Assembly: GCF_000686045.1 (NCBI RefSeq)
Contig: NZ_JMLV01000003.1
Span: forward strand, 124,001 to 188,000
DNA length: 64,000 nucleotides
Direction of reading: 5' to 3'
Source: Fodinicurvata fenggangensis DSM 21160
Lineage (GTDB): Bacteria > Pseudomonadota > Alphaproteobacteria > Kiloniellales > DSM-21159
The notes beneath the pieces were generated by a model, which saw only the letters and a list, made by a program, of their open reading frames with translations, was not told the DNA's origin and made no database searches. Positions 46,578 through 55,627 of this stretch are shown in pieces. Positions within the stretch are counted from its first letter, which is position 1, and each line of letters starts with the position of its first letter. The position numbers and the translations under genes were made by a program.

Positions 46578-48095
46578 CTAGGCACGCTGCATGTGAAGCT
46601 CCGTGGCTGTCAAAAAACCGGCCTCCCCCATCAGCGTTTCTCCCCGGCGTAAAACCTCGTCGATCAGGATATCCAGATCGGCGCGTGTCGTGCGATGGTT
46701 GGTGATTGCGGCGCGCAGGCAATGGCGACCTTGGACTGTGGTGTCGGAGACTGCGGCGATGCCGGCTTCCTGCATTCGCACCATGATTTCGGTATTCAGC
46801 CTCTTGAGCGACGGCTCGGGCAGTCCTTCCGGATCATAGCGGAAGCAGACGATGTTGATTGCGGTCGGAAAACACATGCTCAGATCAGGGGTGGCTTCTA
46901 TTCGTTCCGATAGGTAGCGGGCATGAGCAAGGTCCTGATCGATGAGGCGGCCAAATTTGGCCACGCCCTGCTCCTCCAGCGCCATCCAGACCTTGAGGGC
47001 ACGGAATCCGCGTGAAGTTTGAAGTCCGAAGTCGTGCAGCCAGGTTCCCGACGCGATGCCGCGCGGTGCGTTTTCAAGATACTCTGGCGTCAGCGTGAAG
47101 CTGCCAAAATGTGCATCCGCATCGCGGACAAGAGCGCAGCCAACCTCGAAGGGGGCGTGCAGCCATTTGTGCGGGTCCAGTGCAATGGAATCGGCGCGCT
47201 TCATCCCTTGTATCAGCGCCTGTCCTTCGGGTGCTATTGCGAGGAGTGCACCGATGCACCCATCTACATGCAGCCACAGCCCTTCATCGACGCAGAAATC
47301 AGCGATCGCCTGCAGATCGTCGATGGCGCCCGTATTGACCGTGCCGGCAGTTGCAATCACACAGGCGGGCTGGTGCCCTGCCGCTCTGTCACGGTCCACT
47401 GCCCTGCGCAGGGCTGCAACATCCATCCGGCAAGCCGTGTCGGATGGCACACGGCAAAGGGCCTGGTTGCCCAGCCCCATCGCTTCCAATGCGATCTGGT
47501 GACATGAATGGATCTGATCCGAGCCGTAGAACCTCAGGGGTGCCTTCAGGGCGCCTATGCCCAGTTCACGCATGTCGATGCCAGACATCTGGTTGCGTGC
47601 GACGGTCAGGCCGATCAGATTGGCCATTGATCCGCCTGAGACCAGCGTACCGCTGGCCGTTGCGGGATAGCCTATCATTTCCTTCATCCAGGAAACGACC
47701 TGCTTGTCGATCTCAGCTGCAGCATGGTCGCCGCCGGCGAGATTCGAGCCAAGAACGGCTGCAAGGAAGTCTCCCAGAGCGCCCGTGAAATTGCTCGCTC
47801 CCATGTACCACATCCAGAAGCGTGGATGGATGTTTCCCATCGGGTACGGCAACATGTTCGTGACGAGATCGTCGTAGACTTCAGCTAGCGGCCGGCCCTC
47901 CTGCGGTACTGGGCGGCGGAATTGCGTGCGTACCTCGGGTGTCATGACCTGCCAAAGAGGGCGTTCGCGAACGTCGCGGGTATAATCGACCGCGTCGTCG
48001 ACAATGCGTCGGGCAAGAATGCGAAGCGTTTCCCAATCCTCAGGGTCGAGGTTTTCCTCCCGGGCGGTCTTCGCTTCATTTGCGACTGCAGTCAT
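46578..48095 (-). CDS. PLP-dependent decarboxylase (group II, aromatic/acidic amino acid type)
   Basis: The 505-residue protein has the group II decarboxylase core: HPRFWMWYMGASN, GTLVSGGSMANLIGL, LWLHVDGCIGALL and IALDPHKWLHAPFEVG, with the PLP-binding Lys in HKW. The family includes tyrosine, tryptophan, DOPA, glutamate and aspartate decarboxylases, and the substrate cannot be told by eye. The ATG at 48095 is preferred to an in-frame TTG 15 bases upstream. It lies 62 bases before the nitrilase gene, so they are probably co-transcribed; a nitrile made from or leading to an amino acid could link the two. Confidence 0.9.
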   Translation of the reverse strand: MTAVANEAKTAREENLDPEDWETLRILARRIVDDAVDYTRDVRERPLWQVMTPEVRTQFRRPVPQEGRPLAEVYDDLVTNMLPYPMGNIHPRFWMWYMGASNFTGALGDFLAAVLGSNLAGGDHAAAEIDKQVVSWMKEMIGYPATASGTLVSGGSMANLIGLTVARNQMSGIDMRELGIGALKAPLRFYGSDQIHSCHQIALEAMGLGNQALCRVPSDTACRMDVAALRRAVDRDRAAGHQPACVIATAGTVNTGAIDDLQAIADFCVDEGLWLHVDGCIGALLAIAPEGQALIQGMKRADSIALDPHKWLHAPFEVGCALVRDADAHFGSFTLTPEYLENAPRGIASGTWLHDFGLQTSRGFRALKVWMALEEQGVAKFGRLIDQDLAHARYLSERIEATPDLSMCFPTAINIVCFRYDPEGLPEPSLKRLNTEIMVRMQEAGIAAVSDTTVQGRHCLRAAITNHRTTRADLDILIDEVLRRGETLMGEAGFLTATELHMQRA

Positions 48096-48174
48096 GGTTG
48101 GCTTTCCCAAGATGTGATGTTCGCTCGCGCGGATGAACGTCAGGGCGCTTCAGACTCGCAGTTGCCCTGCGCGT

Positions 48175-48300
48175 TCATGGATACTGCAGGTAACCGAAAA
48201 TGCCCGTCAGGCCGACTGATGACTTGGTAGCGGCTCCGGCTGCAGCTTGTCGGACTTTTTTGGTTGCTGATTCGAGCCGCGGGACCGCTGCGGTTTTCCC
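48175..48300 (-). pseudogene. Possible fragment of an MFS transporter
   Basis: In the 283-base gap between the decarboxylase and the cysteine-synthase-like gene, the minus strand reads AAAGAATKSSVGLTGIFGYL before a stop at 48175. This resembles a transmembrane helix of GlpT/UhpC-like MFS transporters. No start codon context or remaining transporter is present. It may be a relic of a transporter once in this operon, or chance. Confidence 0.25.
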
Positions 48301-48378
48301 TACCCGACTTGATTGGCCCAGGGCACTGCAGAGACGGATCGTGCAGAGTCGTATCATTTTTTCCGTGGGTTGCGGCGG

Positions 48379-49464
48379 CTATTCTGCGGCCATCTGATAA
48401 CCGGGCGTCGAACGCGACAGTGCCGTTTCTTCCTCGGTCATGTCCTCAGGGATCGTTTCGAACAGCGGCGTTGACATGTAGCGTTCGCCTGTGTCCGGCA
48501 GCATGCAGAGGATGACGGCCCCAGGCTCGACCCGTTCGGCGACCTGCATGGCGACGGCAAAGGTCGAGCCTCCAGAGATACCCGTCAGAATGCCTTCCCG
48601 CTGCGCGAGTTTCTGAGCCCAGGCAATGCCGTCGGGGCCGGCAACAGGGATCAGTTCGTCATAAAGCCCGTCATCCAGCGCTTCCTGCAGGATGTGGGGA
48701 ATGAAGTCGGGGGTCCAGCCCTGGATTGGATGTGGTTGGAAAGCAGGGTGGCTTTCGGCGGGCGAATGATCCGGGTTGCGCGCCTGCGCGTGACCGCTGC
48801 CCAGAAGCTGCGCATTGGCGGGTTCCGACAGCACGATCTTTGTTTCCGGCCGTTCGCGGCGCAGAGCACGCCCCACCCCCGTCACCGTGCCGCCGGTGCC
48901 GTAGCCTGTGATCCAGTAATCCAGCTGCTTGCCGTCGAAGTCGGTGAGAATCTCGCGGGCAGTCGTGTTCTCGTGGATACGGGCGTTCGCCTCGGTTTCA
49001 AACTGGCGGGCAAGGAACCAGCCATTCGCTTCGGCCAGTTCCACTGCCTTGCGGTACATGCCGAAGCCCTTTTCCGCGCGCGGCGTAAGCACGACCTTTG
49101 CACCCATCATCCTCATCAGTTTGCGACGCTCGACCGAAAAGCTGTCGGCCATTGTAACCACCAGCGGATAGCCCTTGGCTGCACAAACCATGGCCAGTCC
49201 GATTCCGGTGTTGCCCGACGTCGCCTCGACCACGGTCTGTCCCGGGCTCAGTCTTCCGTCGCGTTCGGCCTCCTCAATGATGCTGAGTGCCAGCCGGTCC
49301 TTTACCGATCCGGCCGGGTTGAAGGCCTCGGCCTTCACGTAGACCTCCACACCGTCCGGCGCGAGCGAATTGATCCGGATCGCAGGGGTGTCCCCCACGG
49401 TTTCGAGGACGCTGGCGAAAAGCCTGCCGCGCCCCTGTGTTGTGCGCATCGTCATTGCGTCCAT
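48379..49464 (-). CDS. Cysteine synthase/beta-cyanoalanine synthase-like PLP enzyme
   Basis: The 361-residue protein follows the OAS-sulfhydrylase fold-type II plan: FNPAGSVKDRLAL with PLP Lys55, EATSGNTGIGLA (81-92, substrate loop), GYGTGGTVTGVG (phosphate loop) and GISGGSTFAVA near the end. It differs from standard CysK by a longer His/Pro-rich insertion (about 225-250, between EPANAQLL and GWTPDFIP) and a C-terminal extension. It makes a C-S or C-C bond at the beta carbon of a serine-type substrate. Next to a nitrilase, beta-cyanoalanine formation from cysteine or O-acetylserine plus cyanide is an attractive guess. The ATG at 49464 follows GGACGGAG. Confidence 0.88.
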   Translation of the reverse strand: MDAMTMRTTQGRGRLFASVLETVGDTPAIRINSLAPDGVEVYVKAEAFNPAGSVKDRLALSIIEEAERDGRLSPGQTVVEATSGNTGIGLAMVCAAKGYPLVVTMADSFSVERRKLMRMMGAKVVLTPRAEKGFGMYRKAVELAEANGWFLARQFETEANARIHENTTAREILTDFDGKQLDYWITGYGTGGTVTGVGRALRRERPETKIVLSEPANAQLLGSGHAQARNPDHSPAESHPAFQPHPIQGWTPDFIPHILQEALDDGLYDELIPVAGPDGIAWAQKLAQREGILTGISGGSTFAVAMQVAERVEPGAVILCMLPDTGERYMSTPLFETIPEDMTEEETALSRSTPGYQMAAE

Positions 49465-49601
49465 CGATTTTCTCCGTCCTTTCTTCATCAACCGGGACAA
49501 TCCTGGTCGACACATGAAATTTGCTTCGGGACCACTGTGTCCGTGTTCGGCCGGGTGCAAATATCCGGTCTTCCGAGCGAACCAGCATGAGCGGGAAATG
49601 G

Positions 49602-49971
49602 TCAGTGCTGGTGTTCGGGTGGCGCAAACAAGATCAGTTCGACCCGCTCGGCGCCTTCGACATAGGCATCGTGCCCGGGCGGAATTTCGAAGAAGTCGCC
49701 CGTGCTCAGATGTGTCTCGATGCCCGTGTCGATCATGCGAACCACAAGCTTGCCCGACATGCAGTAGCCGGTGTGCCGCATGGGGCAGGAGTCGGGCGAG
49801 CCGAGCAGCGGTTTCTCGTCAGCCTCCCAGGTCCAGCCGGGTTCAAAGATTGCACGCATTCCTGTGCTGCCATCGACCATGTTGACGATGGGAGATGCCC
49901 CCTCGATCTTTCATGTCCAGGAGTTGATCTGGTTTCTCAAACCGTCTTATTTCTATTGAATTTTCTTGCAT
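49602..49971 (-). pseudogene. Small cupin-domain protein, split by a one-base frameshift
   Basis: Translation starts well at 49971 (GGAGAG before the ATG) and reads MQENSIEIRRFEKPDQLLD through DMKDRGGIS. Near 49888-49898 it leaves the frame of the conserved cupin that continues as IVNMVDGSTGMRAIFEPGW to HTGYCMSGKLVVRM and IPPGHDAYVEG. Removing one base from the C or G run there restores one 122-residue protein. The cupin half has its own ATG at 49880 but no good ribosome site. It is either a recent mutation or a homopolymer error. Cupins of this kind bind a metal and small ligands. It is the first gene of the leftward group, transcribed away from the TPR regulator at 50112. Confidence 0.75.
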
Positions 49972-50111
49972 TGCTCTCTCCGTTCCCTTTTTGGGCCTTC
50001 GGAAGGCCCGCGCCATTGTAGTTGTTGATCTTAAGGCATCCGCGTCGGGCAAGCTTGACGGAGTTCTGAAGAATTCCTGTAGAAGTCGGCGATTATACCA
50101 TATGCTCTCAC

Positions 50112-51662
50112 ATGACTTGGGCATTCGGTGATTTTCGTCTCGACCCGGAGCGCTTTCAACTCAGCCACTGCGAAAGACCGGTGCGGCTGGAACCCCAAGT
50201 GCTTACCCTGCTGATCCATCTGGTCCGAAATCGCGATCACATGGTCTCGAAGGACGAGATCGTCGCTGCGGTCTGGCAAGGTCAGGCGGTCTCGGATGCC
50301 AGCATTTCCAGCCGTATCCGCTCAGCCCGTCAGGCGGTCGGCGACAATGGTGTGCGACAGGCAGTAATCCGCACGGTTCATGGCCGGGGATTCCGCTTCA
50401 TCCCCGAGGTATCCACACTGCCACTCGAGCACGCGTCTGTTGAGGGTATCGTTCACCAACCGCTTGACCGCCCCGGCGGGCGCCCCTCTATCGCCGTACT
50501 CCCCTTGCAACAGCTCGGCATGTTGCCGGAGCTCGCCATTCTGGGTGATGCGATTCCGCACGAGATCATCGAGGCTTTATCGCGACTGCGATGGCTTGCG
50601 GTGATCGCGCGAGGGTCATCCTTCCGCTTCCGGCAAGTTGCAGCCGATCTGGATTTGGTGTCTGCAGCACTTACCGCGCGCTACGTCCTTTCTGGAATTA
50701 TCGAGAGCCACAATCGTATCATTGCTGTGACGCTCGAACTGACCGACACCAGCTCCCGCGAGATGCTCTGGGCCGATCGGCTCGTGGCTCCTGTTGAAGA
50801 CATCGGTGACCTGAGGGCGCGGATTGTGGCGCACCTCGTATCGGCGCTTGAGGCCCACATACCCTTCAACGAAGCGCGCATCGCGCGGCTGAGCGACCCG
50901 ACGGGGCTGGATGCTTGGGCGAATTATCACATCGGCCTCGGTCATCTGTACCGTTTCACGACTGACGACACGGCATTGGCGCAGGTCTGTTTCGAACGGG
51001 CGGTCAAGTTGGATCCGCACTTCGCGCGTGCTCATGCGGGACTGTCTTTTACCAGCTTTCTCGACGCGTTCTTGCGTCTGACGCCTGATCCAGCATTGGC
51101 CACTCGCGAAGCACGGCGCCATGCCGAGCGCAGTCTGGAACTGGATGCTCTCGACCCCTTTGCGAACTTCACAATGGGTCGCACATTCTGGTTGACGGAT
51201 GAGCCCGAAGTCGCTGCTGACTGGTTGGCACGGGCGACGGCGCTGAACCCTAACTATGCACAAGGCTTCTACGCTGCGGCCTTCACCGATATGCTGAACG
51301 GAAAGGCGGCTGCTTCGTTCACCGCGCTGGACACCTCGCTGCATCTAAGCCCACTCGACCCGCTGCTCTATGGCATTCACGGCGTTCGTGCGCAGATGCT
51401 GATCCAGCAGGAGGATCATGAGGCCGCCGCCAGCTGGGCCGATCGCGCAGCCACCACACCCGGAGCACATTATCTGATCGCAATGATCGCGCTTGCTGCC
51501 AATGGTCTGGCTGGCCGACACGACCAGGCGGCTCGATGGCGGCGCCAGGTGCACCGGCGCAAACCCGACGCCACGGTGGCGGACTATTTTGCCGCCTTTC
51601 CGACACGCGACACCGCGTCCCGCGCGCGTATCGCGATGGAACTGCGTCGGCACGGCTTCTGA
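50112..51662 (+). CDS. Winged-helix (OmpR/CadC-type) regulator with TPR domain
   Basis: The 516-residue protein has an N-terminal OmpR-type winged helix (about 1-98: FGDFRLDPERFQL, VSKDEIVAAVWQGQAVSDAS, VRTVHGRGFRF-like end). A middle domain common in such regulators follows (about 120-260, RPSIAVLPLQ and GDAIPHEIIEALSR), then TPR-like helical repeats to the C-terminus (ALAQVCFERAVKLDPHFA). There is no membrane helix and no receiver domain. It is divergent from the cupin/cysteine-synthase-like/decarboxylase/nitrilase group with 140 bases between, so it probably controls that group. The inducer is unknown. Confidence 0.87.
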   Translation: MTWAFGDFRLDPERFQLSHCERPVRLEPQVLTLLIHLVRNRDHMVSKDEIVAAVWQGQAVSDASISSRIRSARQAVGDNGVRQAVIRTVHGRGFRFIPEVSTLPLEHASVEGIVHQPLDRPGGRPSIAVLPLQQLGMLPELAILGDAIPHEIIEALSRLRWLAVIARGSSFRFRQVAADLDLVSAALTARYVLSGIIESHNRIIAVTLELTDTSSREMLWADRLVAPVEDIGDLRARIVAHLVSALEAHIPFNEARIARLSDPTGLDAWANYHIGLGHLYRFTTDDTALAQVCFERAVKLDPHFARAHAGLSFTSFLDAFLRLTPDPALATREARRHAERSLELDALDPFANFTMGRTFWLTDEPEVAADWLARATALNPNYAQGFYAAAFTDMLNGKAAASFTALDTSLHLSPLDPLLYGIHGVRAQMLIQQEDHEAAASWADRAATTPGAHYLIAMIALAANGLAGRHDQAARWRRQVHRRKPDATVADYFAAFPTRDTASRARIAMELRRHGF

Positions 51663-51730
51663 TCGCGATATAAGCCATCAGGAGTGGCATAGTCGGACAC
51701 GAACCGTCCGCTACTTCATGTCGTTTGGGC

Positions 51731-52741
51731 TCATGCATAATCCGTGATCATGAACTTGCGGCGATAGACACCCGGCGTGACGCGGGCAATGCGCTTGAAG
51801 AGACGCCGAAACGCAGCCGCATCCTCATAGCCAACTTCCCAGCTAATCTGGTCGATGGGGACCTCACTGTTTTCGAGCCGTCGTTTCGCTTCCTCGATAC
51901 GGACGTGCTGTACATAACTGATCGGCGAGAAACCGGTTGCCCGCTTGAAGCGGCGTTCGAAAGCACGGGCTGAAAGACCTGACCTGCCTGTCATTTCGGC
52001 AACCGGACTGCCAACTGCGAAGTTTTGCTCGAGCCATTGCTGCAGGCCGAGCACCAGTGAGTCGCTGTGTTGTGTGCGTGGGAGGAACGGCAGGTAGGGG
52101 GCCTGGCCTTCCGCATGACGTTCCAGCAACTCGAACTTGGCGATCGCTTGCGAAGCGGCCGGACTGACAAAGCGTCCGATCAGGTAGAGAACGAGATCCT
52201 GCCAGGACGCAGCGCCGCCCGACATGACGAACTCTTCCCGATCACCCGCCGTGATAAGCACTTCGTTCAGGCACAGTTCGATCCTTGGGAAGCGTTGCTG
52301 GAAGGATGGTGCGAGGGCCCAGTGCGTCGTTGCATGACGCCCTTCGAGCAGCCCCGTCTCCGCAAGTAGCAGAAGCCCGGTGCAAGCCGAGCAGAGAAGT
52401 GCACCGCGCTCATGCATTGCTTCCAGCCAGGCCACGAGTTCGGGATGCTGGCCTGTTTGCCATCCCTCCTGGACTGCCATGGTGGGGACGATGACGATGT
52501 CGGTTTGCGCGACCTCGCGGAAGGGGCGCTGGATGGCAATGGGCAGGCCGCTGGCGGCCGCCATGTTTGCCCGTTCGGCGCCGACAATCTCGACCTGGAA
52601 GGGCGGCGTTGCCGGGACGCCGTCATAAAACTCCGCCACCACTGGAAACGCCGTCAGCACCTCGTAAAGTCCGGCAATCGGCATGCAGAGCGTGCCAGGG
52701 ACCGCGACCAGGCAAACGTGAAACGTCGGATACTCGGCCAT
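51731..52741 (-). CDS. GlxA-type transcriptional regulator (DJ-1/PfpI domain plus AraC HTH)
   Basis: The 336-residue protein has an N-terminal DJ-1/PfpI-like domain (about 1-190; ALLCSACTGLLLLAETGLL holds the nucleophile-elbow Cys) and a C-terminal double helix-turn-helix of the AraC family (MTGRSGLSARAFERRFKRAT, then PIDQISWEVGYEDAAAFRRLF). This is the GlxA/FtrA layout. The ATG at 52741 fits the domain start; the longer upstream reading is Arg-rich and unlike the family. It is divergent from the methyltransferase gene at 52914, the likely target. It converges on the TPR regulator. Confidence 0.92.
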   Translation of the reverse strand: MAEYPTFHVCLVAVPGTLCMPIAGLYEVLTAFPVVAEFYDGVPATPPFQVEIVGAERANMAAASGLPIAIQRPFREVAQTDIVIVPTMAVQEGWQTGQHPELVAWLEAMHERGALLCSACTGLLLLAETGLLEGRHATTHWALAPSFQQRFPRIELCLNEVLITAGDREEFVMSGGAASWQDLVLYLIGRFVSPAASQAIAKFELLERHAEGQAPYLPFLPRTQHSDSLVLGLQQWLEQNFAVGSPVAEMTGRSGLSARAFERRFKRATGFSPISYVQHVRIEEAKRRLENSEVPIDQISWEVGYEDAAAFRRLFKRIARVTPGVYRRKFMITDYA

Positions 52742-52913
52742 TTTATTGACTCTCGCGACGGAAATGGACCGATAGCGGCGAGTTTCGCACTTCCGATGCA
52801 ATGCCTCAACAAAGAGGATTCAGTCAGCCTGGGCTTGCGGGCCTCCAGGCATCTCGGCGTTTGGTTACGACCATCGAGAAGCGAATACCACGCGAAAGAA
52901 GAGGGAGAGAACG

Positions 52914-53975
52914 ATGGGAGCGATCGACGAGAATAAACTCAATGTCTTTATCCAGCAGGCTATCGGTGATCTCGCAGCAGGCTTTGGCGGCGTGATGGTC
53001 AGTCTCGGCCACAAGTGCGGTCTCTATAAGGGGATGCATGATGCCGGTCCGATAACTGCCGGCCAGTTGGCAGAACGCGCCGGTTGTGCCGAGCGCTATG
53101 TGCGCGAATGGCTCAATAGTCAGGCGGCCGGGGGCTATGTGGAGTATGATGCAGCAAAGGATACCTATGAACTGACACCGGAACAGGCGATGGTGCTGGC
53201 CGATGAGGATAGCCCGGTCTTCATCCCGCATGCCTGGGAGGTTCCTGCCTCGATCTGGTTCGACGAGGACAAGTTGCTGCGAGCCTTTCGAACAGGCGAG
53301 GGGGTGGCCTGGGGTGAGCATCACCATCGGCTGTTCTGCGGCAACGCCGCCTTCTTCAAGGCGCCCTATCAGGCCAATCTCGTCTCGAACTGGCTGCCGG
53401 CCCTTGGTGGCGTCGTCGAAAAGCTGTCTGCAGGTGCGCGCGTGGCCGATGTCGGGTGTGGCCATGGTCATTCCACCATCATCATGGCCGAGGCCTTTCC
53501 CAACTCCCGTTTTGTCGGTTTCGACGCCCATGCCGACTCGGTTACAGCCGCCCGGGACAACGCCGGTAAGGCAGGAGTGGAAGACCGGGTCCACTACGAA
53601 ATTTCCAGTGCGAAGACCTTCCCTGGAAAAGACTATGACCTTGTGTGCTTTTTCGACTGCCTGCACGACATGGGTGATCCGGTTGGTGGGGCTCGCCATG
53701 CCGCAGAGACGCTGGCAGAGGATGGAACGGTCATGCTCGTGGAGCCCTTCGCCAATGATCGCCTGGAGGACAATCTCAATACCATCGGCCGGCTCTTCTA
53801 TAGCGGTTCGACAACGATCTGCTGCCCGCATTCACTGTCCGAGGAAGTCGGTATGGCGCTTGGCAACCAGGCCGGCGAGACTCGCCTGGCACGGATATTC
53901 GAGGAAGCCGGATTCAATTCGTTCCGCCGCGTGGCCGAGAATCCTTTCAATCTCGTTTTCGAGGTAAAGCTCTAG
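52914..53975 (+). CDS. Class I SAM-dependent methyltransferase with N-terminal winged helix
   Basis: The 353-residue protein has an N-terminal helical/winged domain like those of O-methyltransferases and Rv2258c (about 1-110, ERAGCAERYVREWLNSQAAG). The SAM fold follows: VADVGCGHGHSTIIMA (about 180), FVGFDAH and DLVCFFDCLHDMGDP. It transfers methyl from SAM to an unknown small acceptor. AGGGAGAG precedes the ATG. It is divergent from the GlxA-type regulator with 172 bases between, so regulation by that protein is likely. Confidence 0.9.
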   Translation: MGAIDENKLNVFIQQAIGDLAAGFGGVMVSLGHKCGLYKGMHDAGPITAGQLAERAGCAERYVREWLNSQAAGGYVEYDAAKDTYELTPEQAMVLADEDSPVFIPHAWEVPASIWFDEDKLLRAFRTGEGVAWGEHHHRLFCGNAAFFKAPYQANLVSNWLPALGGVVEKLSAGARVADVGCGHGHSTIIMAEAFPNSRFVGFDAHADSVTAARDNAGKAGVEDRVHYEISSAKTFPGKDYDLVCFFDCLHDMGDPVGGARHAAETLAEDGTVMLVEPFANDRLEDNLNTIGRLFYSGSTTICCPHSLSEEVGMALGNQAGETRLARIFEEAGFNSFRRVAENPFNLVFEVKL

Positions 53976-54048
53976 ATTTACGTGTGTATTACTGTGCTTT
54001 TGCAAGCTTCTAAAAGGCCCGAAAGGCGGGAGCGCTCGTTTCTCAGCC

Positions 54049-54777
54049 TCACCAGGGCGTGTCACCATCTGGCTCCACAAAGCGCCCAGAAACCGCGTCT
54101 TCGCCCAGCAACGCATACTTGGCTGGCAATCGCGCACCTTCCTCGGGCGTCATGAAGCCTGCATGTCCGGTCAGATCGGTTTTGACGTATCCCGGGCACA
54201 CCGAGTTCACCACAATGGGTGTGCCATGCAACTCAGCGGCCAGTTGCACAGTCAACATGTTGAGCGCCGTCTTGGAGGCATTGTAGCCGATCAAGCGTGC
54301 TGAATAGTAAGGCGAGGATGGGTCACCATTAATCGCGAGCGACCCGAGCGTGGTGGCAAGATTGACGATGCGGCCAGCCTGTGACTTGCGCAGCAGGGGC
54401 AGCATGGCCTGCGTCACCGCCAACGTACCAATGAAGTTCGTTTCCATGATCCGGCGCACAGCGGCAGTTGAAGCCGCGGTTGGGGGACCGTCGGCAGCAT
54501 CGACGATGCCAGCATTATTGACCAGAATGTCCAACCGCCCATGCTTGGCGGCGATCTGTTCTGCGGCAGCGGCAATGGTCGCTTCATCGTTCAGATCGAT
54601 CTCGATGCTTTCGCTGGACAGTCCGCGCAATGTTAGCTCGCCTGCAGCTTCCTTGCCGCGTTCCGGGTCGCGCGCACTGACAATGACGGTGACCCCGGAT
54701 TCTGCGAGTTGCCGGGCAATTTCGCGTCCAATACCCTTGTTGGCTCCGGTAACGAGGGCGATGCGGGTATCTGCCAT
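54049..54777 (-). CDS. Short-chain dehydrogenase/reductase (SDR)
   Basis: The 242-residue protein is a classical SDR: VTGANKGIGREIA (coenzyme-binding GxxxGxG), LVNNAGI (NNAG), VNLATTLGSLA with the active-site region and GYNASKTALN (Tyr and Lys of YxxxK). It oxidises or reduces an alcohol/carbonyl with NAD(P), and the substrate is unknown. AAGGA lies 7 bases before the ATG at 54777. It is divergent from a TetR regulator with 73 bases between, which include a perfect 12-bp palindrome, so it is probably repressed by that regulator. Confidence 0.93.
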   Translation of the reverse strand: MADTRIALVTGANKGIGREIARQLAESGVTVIVSARDPERGKEAAGELTLRGLSSESIEIDLNDEATIAAAAEQIAAKHGRLDILVNNAGIVDAADGPPTAASTAAVRRIMETNFIGTLAVTQAMLPLLRKSQAGRIVNLATTLGSLAINGDPSSPYYSARLIGYNASKTALNMLTVQLAAELHGTPIVVNSVCPGYVKTDLTGHAGFMTPEEGARLPAKYALLGEDAVSGRFVEPDGDTPW

Positions 54778-54821
54778 GACACATCCTTTCAAAGTTTGCT
54801 ATGAGGCTGCTGGTAATATAT

Positions 54822-54833
54822 GAAGAATTCTTC
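54822..54833. promoter_or_regulatory. Palindrome, candidate TetR operator
   Basis: GAAGAATTCTTC is a perfect 12-bp palindrome in the 73-base region between the SDR gene and its divergent TetR regulator. It lies 18 bases before the tetR start. Position and symmetry fit an operator for both genes. Confidence 0.55.
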
Positions 54834-54850
54834 GCTTTGAGGATTCGCTT

Positions 54851-55489
54851 ATGGCTGCAACACCGCCCCGCCACTTAAGCCCCCGAAAAACGCCGCGTCA
54901 GGCGCGCGCCACCGTGACTCTGGAGGCCATATTCGAAGCGACTATTCAGGTTTTGCTTGCCGAAGGACTGCATCGGCTGACCACTACACGCGTTTCGGAG
55001 CGGGCCGGGGTTTCTGTTGGTACGATGTACCAATACTTCCCTCACAAGCAGGCGCTGCTTTATGCTCTGAACGAGCGTTACCTCGATATCGTGGCCGAGA
55101 GGGTGGAGAAAGCTTGCGCCGAACATCATGGTGCCCCCATCTCGGAGATGGTTGAAGCACTCGTAAACGCGTATTGGGAAGCGAAAACCGAGCGGAGAGA
55201 TGTCACTCGCGCCCTTTATCAGTCTGCGGTCGAGCTGGACAACGAGGCGCTGATCGAAGCCTTCAGCCAGCGAGTGGACGCTGCGACGAGTGCGATGTTC
55301 ACAAGCGCGACAGACGCTATCGACGGCGACCAAGTCCTTCTCAACACAACCTTGCTCGCCGTGATTTTCGGAACTGTGCGCAACGTGTTCGAGCGAAATC
55401 TGCCGCCCGCGGTGGAGTCCGACATTCGCAGGCAACTGGTGAAGATGTGCGTTTCCTACATGGCGGCGGCCAAGGTCCCGAACCCTTAA
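54851..55489 (+). CDS. TetR-family transcriptional regulator
   Basis: The 212-residue protein has an N-terminal TetR DNA-binding domain (TLEAIFEATIQVLLAEGL, then TTTRVSERAGVSVGTMYQYF with the recognition helix followed by PHKQALLYAL). The ligand-binding C-terminal domain is divergent, as usual. It is divergent from an SDR gene and probably represses it through the palindrome at 54822. The ligand is unknown. Confidence 0.93.
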   Translation: MAATPPRHLSPRKTPRQARATVTLEAIFEATIQVLLAEGLHRLTTTRVSERAGVSVGTMYQYFPHKQALLYALNERYLDIVAERVEKACAEHHGAPISEMVEALVNAYWEAKTERRDVTRALYQSAVELDNEALIEAFSQRVDAATSAMFTSATDAIDGDQVLLNTTLLAVIFGTVRNVFERNLPPAVESDIRRQLVKMCVSYMAAAKVPNP

Positions 55490-55627
55490 GCGGTTCGCGA
55501 AGCGGACAGGCGGCTTCCTTCCAGATCACGACAGATAACGCTCTCTAACGGCGCTGCGCGCATCCGATAGGTCCTTGTGTGGGTGATATCGCGAAGGCGC
55601 CTGGACAGACGCCGAGGTCGAGGATGA

